12,623 bases of DNA, taken from the NCBI GenBank assembly GCA_034431815.1, contig DAOUCS010000011.1, positions 1 to 12,623 on the forward strand, in the 5' to 3' direction. This document shows, in pieces, positions 6,099 to 12,623 of this stretch (position 1 is the stretch's first letter; every line of letters starts with the position of its first letter). This DNA is from HRBIN29 sp034431815 (GTDB taxonomy: Bacteria > Chloroflexota > Dehalococcoidia > Tepidiformales > Tepidiformaceae). The notes below the pieces were generated by a model. The model worked only from the letters and a program-made list of their open reading frames with translations. It was not told where the DNA came from and did no database searches. The position numbers and the translations under genes were made by a program.

Positions 6099-6968
6099 GT
6101 GATCTACTGGGGTTGGCTGCTCCTCCGGGCCGCAGCGCGGGTGCTCCCTTCCGGGGTAGCCGAACTCCTCGCCCGGCCGACGGCGGCAGCGGTGCTCCTC
6201 GCCTGGCCCCGGGGGCGGCGGGCGATGCTCAGGAATTACGCGCGGGTGCTGCCGAATGCCAGCCGCTGGCGCAGGACGAAGCTCGCCTGGCGCGCGATGA
6301 CGAACTACCTCAGGTACCTGGTCGAGTTCGCTCGGATGGGCGACGAACCGGCGGATCGCCTCGCGTTGCGTGCCGACGACGGCGGAGCGATCGAGCGTCT
6401 GAAGCGGCACCTGGAGAGCGGGCGGGGAGCAGTCCTGGCACTGCCGCACCTCGGCAACTGGGACCTGGGCGCGGCAGCGCTGAGCGCCGCCGGTGTTCCT
6501 CTGATGGTGGTAGGGGAACGCTTCGGCGACGAACGGGTCGACCGCGCCGTGTTCCGCCGGCGGGCTCGGCTCGGGATCGAGGTGCTGCCGCTGCGCGGCT
6601 CGATGCCCTCGGTGGCGCGGCGGCTGAAGGCGGGAGGTGTGGTGGCGCTGCTGGTCGACCGCCCCCTCCGCGAAGGGGGAGTCGAGGTGGAGTTCTTCGG
6701 AGCCCGGGCGCGGGTCCCTGAAGGCGCCGCACGGTTGGCGTTGCGAACCGGCGCGAAGGTGGTGCCGGCGGCCGTGCCGATGCTCTCTCGCGGGCGGGTC
6801 GGCATCCTCGCCGACTTCGGCCTGGAAACGCCGGCCAACCGCGACGACCCCGCCGGGGTTGCCGCGCTGAGCCAAGCGATAATGCGATCGCTGGAGGGGT
6901 TCATTCGCCGGTACCCCGACCAGTGGTACATGTTCCGCGACTTCTGGCCGGAGGAGCAGCCGCGGTGA
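6099..6968 (+). CDS. LpxL/PatA-type lysophospholipid acyltransferase, copy 1
   Basis: The protein has 289 residues and is first of five overlapping genes. It belongs to the LPLAT superfamily branch of LpxL/HtrB and mycobacterial PatA. The catalytic H-x4-D motif is PHLGNWD (H117, D122), followed by a substrate-binding block (VALLVDRPLREGGVEVEFFG) and the C-terminal P-x-QWYMF-x-FW signature typical of this group (PDQWYMFRDFW). It is expected at the inner face of the membrane, using acyl-CoA or acyl-ACP; a hydrophobic N-terminus (WGWLLLRAAARVL) supports membrane contact. In this context the acceptor could be a phosphatidylinositol mannoside (PatA role), but this is inference. The start is GTG at 6099, with a GGGGA stretch about ten bases upstream; it follows tRNA-Arg by 40 bp. 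Confidence 0.9.
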   Translation: MIYWGWLLLRAAARVLPSGVAELLARPTAAAVLLAWPRGRRAMLRNYARVLPNASRWRRTKLAWRAMTNYLRYLVEFARMGDEPADRLALRADDGGAIERLKRHLESGRGAVLALPHLGNWDLGAAALSAAGVPLMVVGERFGDERVDRAVFRRRARLGIEVLPLRGSMPSVARRLKAGGVVALLVDRPLREGGVEVEFFGARARVPEGAARLALRTGAKVVPAAVPMLSRGRVGILADFGLETPANRDDPAGVAALSQAIMRSLEGFIRRYPDQWYMFRDFWPEEQPR

Positions 6969-7831
6969 AGGCGCTCGCAATGCGCCTCGCGGTGCCGCTC
7001 GTGCAGCGGGCACCGACGTGTGGCTACCTCGCCGCCGAAGTGGCAGCCGCAGCGCTGTGGCTGCTGCGGCCCAAGCTTCGCCGACAGGCGATCGCGAACC
7101 TCGCGCCGTTCGCCGAGAGCCCTCGGGCCGCGCGGCGGGCCGCGTTCCGGACGTTCATGAACGTCGGGCGATATTATGTCGATTTGGCCTTGATCCCTCG
7201 GCGAGACCCGCGGAAGTTCGAGCGGGAGCACGTCTACGTGGAGACGCCGGAGCGTCTCCCCAGCATCGAGCAGCCGGGGCCGGTGATCTTCGTGAGCGCG
7301 CATTACGGGAACCCGGACCAGTTGGTGCAGTTGCTCACGTCGCGGCGGCCCACCTTCACCGCTGTCGTCGAACGCCTCGAACCGCCGGCGGTGCACCGCT
7401 TGGTCCACCGGCTCCGGTCGGCTCACGGAGGGCACTTCGTGGAAGCGGACCTGAAGGGAGCGCGCCGGTGCCTGGAGAAGCTGCGGGCGGGCGAGCCGGT
7501 GGCGATCGTCGGAGACCGCGACCTCGCCGGCAACGGTGTGTGCGTGACGCTGGCGGGGCGCCGGGTGAAGCTGCCGCGCGGCCCATGGGAGCTCGCCCGG
7601 CGGACCCGCGCGCCGGTGGTGCCTGTCTTCCTGCGCAGGCTCGGGCGGCGGAATTTCGGGGCCTGGATCGGCGAGCCGATTCGAGTGCGCGCAGATGGCG
7701 ACCATGAGGAAGCCATCGCCGATGCCGCGGCCCGCTGGGCGGCGGTGCTGGAAGGCCAGATTCGGCGCGACCCCGGACAGTGGCTGGTGCTCGAGAACTT
7801 CTGGGAAACTCACCGCTGTGGGGAAGGCTGA
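6965..7831 (+). CDS. LpxL/PatA-type lysophospholipid acyltransferase, copy 2
   Basis: The protein has 288 residues from GTG 6965, set by GGAGGAG eight bases upstream and a four-base GTGA overlap with the previous stop. It has the same family architecture as its neighbour: H-x4-D as AHYGNPD (H113, D118), then VGDRDLAGNGVCVTLAGRRVKLPRGPWELARRTRAPVVPVF, in which the PRGPWELA substrate loop is typical, and a C-terminal PGQWLVLENFW. It is clearly divergent from copy 1, so the two are probably not a recent duplication and may acylate different positions or lipids. The membrane-proximal N-terminus carries hydrophobic segments (YLAAEVAAAALWLL). Confidence 0.9.
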   Translation: MKALAMRLAVPLVQRAPTCGYLAAEVAAAALWLLRPKLRRQAIANLAPFAESPRAARRAAFRTFMNVGRYYVDLALIPRRDPRKFEREHVYVETPERLPSIEQPGPVIFVSAHYGNPDQLVQLLTSRRPTFTAVVERLEPPAVHRLVHRLRSAHGGHFVEADLKGARRCLEKLRAGEPVAIVGDRDLAGNGVCVTLAGRRVKLPRGPWELARRTRAPVVPVFLRRLGRRNFGAWIGEPIRVRADGDHEEAIADAAARWAAVLEGQIRRDPGQWLVLENFWETHRCGEG

Positions 7832-8555
7832 CCTCCATATCCACACGCGCCTCTCCGACGGGCTGGCAACGCCGGAGGCGGTACTGCGCTGGGCCGAGGA
7901 GCGGACCGACCTCGACGTGATCGCCATCACCGACCACGAGGACATCGAGGCGGCCCTTCGTGCGCGCGAGCTAGCTGCCCGGCGCGGGTACCGGGTCGAG
8001 GTGGTAGTCGGCGCGGAGGTCACCACGCTGCAGGGGCATCTCCTCGCCTTGTTCATCGAGGAGCGCCCGCCGCTCCTCCGGTCGGTCGAGCGCACCCTGG
8101 AGTGGATTCACGAGCGCGGCGGCGTTGCCATCGTGCCGCACCCCATGAGCTGGCTGACGCGTTCCCTCGGCCGCCGGGTTATCGACCGCCTCTGCGCTCG
8201 GCGGGAGCCCGGCATCACCTTCGATGCCATCGAGCTCGCGAACCCCTCGCCCGCTGGCAAGCCGGGGCGCGAGGCCGCGATTCGACTCAACCGGGAGCGG
8301 TGGCGCCTTCCGGCAACGGGCAGCAGCGATGCCCACCATCTCCTCCACATCGGACGCGGGTGGACGAACTTCCCCGGGCGCACGGCGGAAGAGCTGCGCG
8401 CCGCCCTCCGGGAAGGCACGATCTCGTGCGGCATGGTTCCCTACCCTTCGGCACGCGAGGTGGGGTATGGCAATCTGGCACTGGGGCTCGCCTACGGCCT
8501 AACCGCGACGCCCCGCAAGGCTGCACGCCGGGTGTTGGAGAGGCTCCGCCCGTGA
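7818..8555 (+). CDS. PHP-domain metal-dependent phosphoesterase
   Basis: The protein has 245 residues. The PHP metal ligands are present in order: D5-L-H7-I-H9, D14 (SDG), D39-H40 (TDHED), E67 (GAE), H74 (GHLL), H108 (PHP) and D171/H173 (SDAH). This is the complete trinuclear-site set of active PHP phosphatases such as histidinol-phosphatase and nucleoside-bisphosphate phosphatase/RNase AM. It is soluble, with no TM or signal segment. The start is GTG 7818, 14 bases inside the end of the acyltransferase gene; the PHP motif begins right after it. The gene ends in a GTGA overlap with the PimA-like gene, so it is embedded in the lipid operon. The substrate is not known; phosphatidylinositol phosphate is an attractive guess from context. 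Confidence 0.9.
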   Translation: MGKADLHIHTRLSDGLATPEAVLRWAEERTDLDVIAITDHEDIEAALRARELAARRGYRVEVVVGAEVTTLQGHLLALFIEERPPLLRSVERTLEWIHERGGVAIVPHPMSWLTRSLGRRVIDRLCARREPGITFDAIELANPSPAGKPGREAAIRLNRERWRLPATGSSDAHHLLHIGRGWTNFPGRTAEELRAALREGTISCGMVPYPSAREVGYGNLALGLAYGLTATPRKAARRVLERLRP

Positions 8556-9703
8556 GAATCGCGATGGTCTCGCCGTACGACTGGTGCAGCGAAGGCGGCG
8601 TCAAGACGCACATCCGCCAGCTGGCGGCGCGCTTTCGGCGATGGGGCCACGAGGTGGTGATCTTTGCTCCCGCATCGGACCCCTCGGCCGTGGAGGGGGA
8701 GGTATGCGCCATGGGAAGGCCGTGGAGCATTCCGGCGAGCGGCTCCGTGGCGAGGATCACGTTTTCGTGGCTCTCGAGCGCAGTGGAAGAGGCGCTCGAG
8801 CAGTACCGCTTCGACGTCGTCCATCTGCACGAGCCGCTGATGCCGTTGCTGCCGTATTACTTCCTGCGCCACTCCCAGGCAGCGAACATCGGAACCTTCC
8901 ACGCGGCGCGCGATGGCGGCAGCCTGCTCTACTGGTACACGCGGCCGCTGACTCGCCGCTGGTTCCGCCGGCTGGAGGGGAAGATCGCGGTTTCGCCCGC
9001 GGCGGCCGCCCTCATCTCCCGCTACTTCAGCGGCTACTACAACATCATCCCGAACGGGATCGACCTCGAATTCTGGGGACGGCGATACGAACCCCTCCCG
9101 GAGCTGGCCGACGGGAAGCTTAACATCCTCTTTGTGGGGCGGCCCGAGAAACGGAAGGGGCTGCGCTACCTGCTGCGGGCCTTCATCGAGCTCCGTGCCG
9201 TCCGAAGCGATGTGCGGCTCGTGGTGGTCGGCGCGGGCGACTTCCGCCGGTACCGGAAGCTGATGGCAGAAGTGCCGGACGTGGCGTTCGCGGGGTACAT
9301 CCCCCACGAGGAGCTGCCGCGGTACCACGCGAGCGCTCACATCTTCTGTGCGCCGAACACCGGCAACGAAAGCCAGGGATACGTCATCCTGGAAGCGCTG
9401 GCCGCGGGGCTGCCGGTGGTCGCGAGCAACATCCCGGGCTTCGCGGGGGTCATCACCGATGGCACCGACGGCGTCCTCGTGCCGCCGAAGGATCACCGCG
9501 CCCTGGCGGCCGCGCTCGCCGAGCTCCTCGACGCCCCGGAGCGCCGCAGGGAGCTGGCCGAGGCAGCGCGGCGCCGGGCCCGCGCCTTTTCATGGGAGCA
9601 GATCGCGGTGCGGGTGCTCGATTACTACCTGCGGATCCTCGATGAGCGGGCGATCGTCGAGCGGACGCGGTCAGCGCGGATGGCTGGGGCGGCCCCGCGA
9701 TGA
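8552..9703 (+). CDS. pimA: PimA-like GT4 phosphatidylinositol mannosyltransferase
   Basis: The protein has 383 residues (M. tuberculosis PimA has 378). It has the GT-B fold of glycosyltransferase family 4. The N-terminus MRIAMVSPY..GGVKTHIRQLA has the donor-site Gly loop (G15-G16), then GSVARITF (64-71), FDVVHLHEP, GTFH (H117), IAVS and IPNGID. The C-terminal domain has LFVGRPEKRKG (R197, K202) and the CAPNTGNESQG..ILE signature with the E-x7-E pair (E273, E281). These align almost residue by residue with PimA, which transfers mannose from GDP-Man to the inositol 2-OH of PI on the cytoplasmic face. The PI-headgroup loop reads PASGSVAR, where I recall PYNGSVAR in mycobacteria, so headgroup specificity might differ. 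GTGA overlap with the gene before and ATGA overlap with the gene after. Confidence 0.9.
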   Translation: MRIAMVSPYDWCSEGGVKTHIRQLAARFRRWGHEVVIFAPASDPSAVEGEVCAMGRPWSIPASGSVARITFSWLSSAVEEALEQYRFDVVHLHEPLMPLLPYYFLRHSQAANIGTFHAARDGGSLLYWYTRPLTRRWFRRLEGKIAVSPAAAALISRYFSGYYNIIPNGIDLEFWGRRYEPLPELADGKLNILFVGRPEKRKGLRYLLRAFIELRAVRSDVRLVVVGAGDFRRYRKLMAEVPDVAFAGYIPHEELPRYHASAHIFCAPNTGNESQGYVILEALAAGLPVVASNIPGFAGVITDGTDGVLVPPKDHRALAAALAELLDAPERRRELAEAARRRARAFSWEQIAVRVLDYYLRILDERAIVERTRSARMAGAAPR

Positions 9704-10281
9704 GCATCCTGCCGCAGCGGCTTCCGCGCGGTGTTTCCGACCGAATCGGAAGAGGGCTCGCGCGGCTCGGACTTACGCCGAACGCCTTGAGCCTGATGGG
9801 GCTCGTTGGAAACGGTGCCGCCGCCGCACTGGCGGCGCTCGGCGAGCTTCCAGCAGCAGGGGCGGTCTTCCTCCTGTTCAGTGCGTTCGACATGCTGGAC
9901 GGCGCCGTCGCGCGTGCCACAGGGAAGGCCACTCCGTACGGAGCGGTCCTCGACGCAGTGCTCGACAGGGTGAGCGAGGCGGTCGTGCTCACCGGCTGCG
10001 CCTGGCACCTCGGTGAGGACGGGGCTGCGTGGGAGGTGTGGGCTGCGTTCGGAGCTTTGAGCGGCAGCGTGATGGTGAGCTACATCCGGGCGAGGGCCGA
10101 GCTGGCCGGGCACAGCCTGCGGGAAGGGCTGCTGCGCCGCCAGGAGCGTGTGGTGCTGCTGGGGCTCGGGCTCCTCACCGGGTACCTCGGACCCGCCCTC
10201 GCCGCGGTCGCGGTGTTTGCCCACCTCACCGCGCTCCAGCGCTTCGCGATGCTGGCACGCGCGCTGCGGGGAGCGGGGTGA
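9700..10281 (+). CDS. pgsA: CDP-alcohol phosphatidyltransferase, probable phosphatidylinositol phosphate synthase
   Basis: The protein has 193 residues. The complete CDP-OH-P motif D-x2-DG-x2-AR-x8-G-x3-D-x3-D is present: D64, D67-G68, A71-R72, G81, D85, D89. Several hydrophobic TM helices follow. After it comes SYIRARAE (127-134) and RRQER (146-150), closely resembling SYIKARAE..ERPER of mycobacterial PgsA1, where these basic residues bind inositol-1-phosphate. The reaction would be CDP-diacylglycerol + 1L-myo-inositol-1-phosphate giving PIP + CMP at the cytoplasmic membrane. Archaetidylinositol-phosphate synthases share the motif, but nothing here suggests archaea. It is last gene of the operon; ATG 9700 overlaps the previous stop (ATGA). 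It ends 9 bases from the convergent peptidase gene with no visible T-run terminator. Confidence 0.9.
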   Translation: MSILPQRLPRGVSDRIGRGLARLGLTPNALSLMGLVGNGAAAALAALGELPAAGAVFLLFSAFDMLDGAVARATGKATPYGAVLDAVLDRVSEAVVLTGCAWHLGEDGAAWEVWAAFGALSGSVMVSYIRARAELAGHSLREGLLRRQERVVLLGLGLLTGYLGPALAAVAVFAHLTALQRFAMLARALRGAG

Positions 10282-10290
10282 GCTGCTCGG

Positions 10291-11742
10291 CTACACATCG
10301 GGCGGTCGCCGCCGGCGGTCGATGTCGTCCGGCTCAGGTGCTGAAGGCTCGCGCGCATCCCGCTCTCCCCGTTCGTCGCGAGGCCGCCCTCCGGTTGCAG
10401 GTCGGCCAGGGGAAACGGCTGCGCCACGCTGCTGCGCCCACATCCCCAGGAGCGCAGCGAAGACGGCTGCGAGGAGCAGCAGGATGCCCACGCCGAAGGC
10501 ACCCACGATGACAGGATCGAGCCGATCGTCATCGTCGGCGGTCGTCTGCAGCGGCGGACGACCGGTCGGCTGCGGCGAGGGCGCCTGCCGGCCGGGCCGA
10601 GGCGTCGGCGTGGCGAGCGAATCGGGGCTGAAGCGGGCGAGGAAGCGGCGCTCGAATTCGTCCACCGAGAAGCCGTACACGCGCTCGATGGCGCGGTCGA
10701 AGCGTTCGCCGCCTTTCACCGTGCGGAAGAGTTCGGCGAGCTTCGGCTCGCCGAACTCGTCGATGAGGTACGAGACCATGGCGTACGCCTGCCCGTAGAA
10801 GAGGTTGACGCGGTTGGGGTCGTTCGTTGGGGACACCATTTGGGCGAAGGGGATGAGGCGGCCGGCACGGGCGTTCGCCTGGAAGGCGCCGGTGTAGTTG
10901 TTTCCAGGCTCGGACTGGGCCCAAACAGCGAGGCCTTCGTCGAGCCAGGCCGGCAGCTTCCCGAGCGCGCTCTCGCCCGCGGCCGCGTTGATGATGTGGG
11001 CGAGCTCGTGGCGGAGCGTGTCTGCCCGGTCGCGGGTGCCGCAGGAGAGGGGGATGACCAGCACGACGTCGGAGGAAACCTTCGTCCCGCACGTAACGAC
11101 GGCGGCGTCGAAGGTCGCGCCGCGGCCGGGCCGGGCTTCGTTCAGCTCCTCTTCGTTGGCGAAGAGCACCACATGGACGGGCAGCACCGAAAGCTCGATC
11201 CCGAAGAGCTGCCGCGCGAGCCGCTCGTACGTCTCGCTGCCAGCTTCGAGGTACTGCCGGGCGAGGTCTTCGCGATCTCCGTAGAAGAAGACGCGGAGGG
11301 TCTCCGTCTCCACCGACCGCCAATCGCGGCCGGGGGGCAGGAAGACGAAGGACGATTCCGAAGTCGAGACCGCCTGTCCCCCTTCGAGGGTGAACTCCCA
11401 GCGGTAGCGGAAGCGGCTGCCTACCGGGATGTAGCTGTCCGCAGTGTTCACCTCGACGGCCGCGACCGCCTCGATCTCCGCCGCAGGCTGGAGGTCTTCG
11501 ACGCGGACGAAGGCGCTCGTGCCCGAGCCTGCAACCTGGTACCGGAGCACAGCGCTGACGATCGGGCGGTCGGACCGGGCGCGGATGCGGAAATCGAGCG
11601 CTTGGGGGTAGCGCGGCTCGATGCGCTCTTCGATCACGGTGACGGCGGTCTGGGCGGGCCCAGCCACGGGCAAGGCGAAGGCCGCTGCGGAAACGGCGGC
11701 GGCGAAGAGGAGGGCGAAGCTACGGAGAAGCGCTCGGGCCAT
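10291..11742 (-). CDS. Secreted, C-terminally anchored peptidase-MA-like metallopeptidase
   Basis: The protein has 483 residues. A signal peptide (about 1-30: RALLRSFALLFAAAVSAAAFALPVAG) precedes a beta-rich N-terminal region (about 33-135) and a gluzincin domain with H245-E-L-A-H249 and the third ligand E269 (WLDEGLAVW), typical of the peptidase MA family. C218 and C234 could form a disulfide. A Pro/Thr/Arg-rich linker (377-400) leads to one TM helix (about 410-434) and a charged cytoplasmic tail, so the protease would face outward. The substrate is unknown. The start ATG 11742 has GGGGAG five bases upstream and lies 23 bases inside the 3' end of prfB, so the two genes are translationally linked. 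The frame is open up to 11844, but that part overlaps prfB and lacks the signal peptide at its start. Confidence 0.88.
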   Translation of the reverse strand: MARALLRSFALLFAAAVSAAAFALPVAGPAQTAVTVIEERIEPRYPQALDFRIRARSDRPIVSAVLRYQVAGSGTSAFVRVEDLQPAAEIEAVAAVEVNTADSYIPVGSRFRYRWEFTLEGGQAVSTSESSFVFLPPGRDWRSVETETLRVFFYGDREDLARQYLEAGSETYERLARQLFGIELSVLPVHVVLFANEEELNEARPGRGATFDAAVVTCGTKVSSDVVLVIPLSCGTRDRADTLRHELAHIINAAAGESALGKLPAWLDEGLAVWAQSEPGNNYTGAFQANARAGRLIPFAQMVSPTNDPNRVNLFYGQAYAMVSYLIDEFGEPKLAELFRTVKGGERFDRAIERVYGFSVDEFERRFLARFSPDSLATPTPRPGRQAPSPQPTGRPPLQTTADDDDRLDPVIVGAFGVGILLLLAAVFAALLGMWAQQRGAAVSPGRPATGGRPRDERGERDAREPSAPEPDDIDRRRRPPDV

Positions 11743-12623
11743 CGGCGCTCCCCGCCGCCGAGCCGACGCCTTCCTGACCGATCTGGGAGGCGAGATAGGC
11801 CTCGATGAAGCCGTCGATCTCGCCGTCGAGGACGGCGGCAGCATCGCTGGTTTCGAACCCCGTCCGGTGGTCTTTGACCATCTTATACGGGTGGAGGACG
11901 TAGCTTCGGATTTGGTTTCCCCAGCCCATGTCCACGTGTTCGCCCTTCAGCCTGGCCTTTTCCTCAGCTTGACGCTGCAGTTCGAGCTGGAGAAGCCGCG
12001 CCTCGAGGACCTTCATGGCCGACTCCTTGTTCTGGTTCAAGGAGCGCTCGTTCTGACAGGTGACGACGATGCCGGTCGGGATGTGCACGATGCGGACGGC
12101 CGTGGCGTTCTTCTGGACGTTCTGGCCGCCGCGGCCGCTGGCGCGGAAGACGTCGATGCGGAGGTCCTTCGGGTCGATGTGGACCTCGCCGGGCTCATCG
12201 ACTTCGGGGAGGACTTCGACCTTGGCGAAGCTGGTATGGCGCGCGTGGGCGGAATCGAAGGGCGAGAGGCGAACGAGCCGGTGGACGCCGTGCTCGCTCT
12301 TCAGGTAGCCGTAGGCGTAGGGTCCGCGGATCTCGACGGTCGCGCTCTTGATGCCGGCCTCCTCGCCTTCGGTGACGTCGATGACTTCCGTCTCGTAGCC
12401 CCGCCGCTCGGCCCAGCGCAGGTACATCCGGAGGAGCATCTCGGCCCAATCCTGCGATTCGGTGCCGCCCGCGCCGGCATGAATCGCGAGAATCGCGCTG
12501 CGGGCATCGTAGGGGCCCGAAAGCCGAAGCTGGAATTCAAGCCGCCGGAGTTCCGCTGCGATGGCTTCGAGGTCCCGCTCGGCGGCTTCGATCGCCGCTT
12601 CGTCGTCCTCCTCTTCGGCGAGC
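11720..12623 (-). CDS. prfB: Peptide chain release factor 2 (5' end outside window)
   Basis: 300 residues of RF2 are present; relative to about 365 in E. coli, roughly the first 65-70 are missing beyond the right edge. Visible are HAGAGGTESQDWAEM of the PCRF domain, the RF2 stop-codon recognition tripeptide SPF (codons 12257-12265, reading UGA/UAA) and the catalytic GGQ (codons 12122-12130) that triggers peptidyl-tRNA hydrolysis in the ribosomal peptidyl-transferase centre. The internal ATG near 12439 is not the start, because the homology continues unbroken to the window edge. The C-terminus has a short Gly/Ser/Ala-rich extension (GSAAGSADGPSASP). The programmed frameshift site common in prfB would lie outside the window. 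The peptidase-MA gene overlaps its end. Confidence 0.96.
   Translation of the reverse strand, partial: LAEEEDDEAAIEAAERDLEAIAAELRRLEFQLRLSGPYDARSAILAIHAGAGGTESQDWAEMLLRMYLRWAERRGYETEVIDVTEGEEAGIKSATVEIRGPYAYGYLKSEHGVHRLVRLSPFDSAHARHTSFAKVEVLPEVDEPGEVHIDPKDLRIDVFRASGRGGQNVQKNATAVRIVHIPTGIVVTCQNERSLNQNKESAMKVLEARLLQLELQRQAEEKARLKGEHVDMGWGNQIRSYVLHPYKMVKDHRTGFETSDAAAVLDGEIDGFIEAYLASQIGQEGVGSAAGSADGPSASP

Noticed and set aside
6305..8095. Minus-strand open frame of 596 residues
   Set aside because: Antisense to the two acyltransferases and the PHP gene; composition and lack of motifs mark it as a shadow.
10840..11808. Plus-strand open frame of 322 residues
   Set aside because: Antisense to the peptidase-MA gene whose signal peptide, HELAH motif and TM helix are coherent; the plus frame has no recognisable domain.

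Overview
High-GC bacterial DNA, most likely Chloroflexota (Dehalococcoidia/Tepidiforma-like). This assignment is an inference from the mix of genes: actinobacterial-style phosphatidylinositol-mannoside genes, a membrane-anchored peptidase-MA protein behind prfB, and a thermophile-type CRISPR repeat. An actinomycete is the main alternative. Coding density is high from about 1950 to the end and low before that.

Layout. (1) 1-259 is the distal end of a CRISPR array: one partial and three full 36-bp repeats, with 49-, 45- and 39-bp spacers. Its repeat architecture resembles type III arrays of Thermus; no cas gene is inside the window. (2) 260-1958 is a gene-poor stretch. It holds one credible 67-residue ORF (1093-1296, minus) and the remains of a TAG-interrupted frame ending in a TTGA overlap with it. 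The rest shows no convincing gene. (3) 1959-5896 (minus) holds, in transcription order, an MBL-fold hydrolase, a split-barrel flavoprotein of the PNPOx type, a GltD/NfnL-like NADPH oxidoreductase with its own visible promoter, and a two-TM protein with a catalytically degenerate GGDEF domain. (4) 5983-6058 is tRNA-Arg(UCU), with a promoter -10 just upstream. (5) 6099-10281 (plus) is a tight five-gene operon in which every junction overlaps: two LpxL/PatA-type acyltransferases, a PHP-domain metallophosphoesterase, a PimA-like mannosyltransferase, and a CDP-alcohol phosphatidyltransferase with phosphatidylinositol-phosphate-synthase signatures. (6) 10291-12623 (minus) holds prfB (5' end outside the window) overlapping a secreted, C-terminally anchored peptidase-MA-like protein; it converges on the operon with a 9-nt gap.

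How the genes fit together. The plus-strand operon reads as a pathway for inositol phospholipids and acylated phosphatidylinositol mannosides. CDP-diacylglycerol plus inositol-1-phosphate gives PIP, a phosphatase gives PI, the GT4 enzyme adds mannose, and the acyltransferases add acyl chains. The PHP protein sits where the biochemically missing PIP phosphatase would be expected. That is the most interesting hypothesis from this window.
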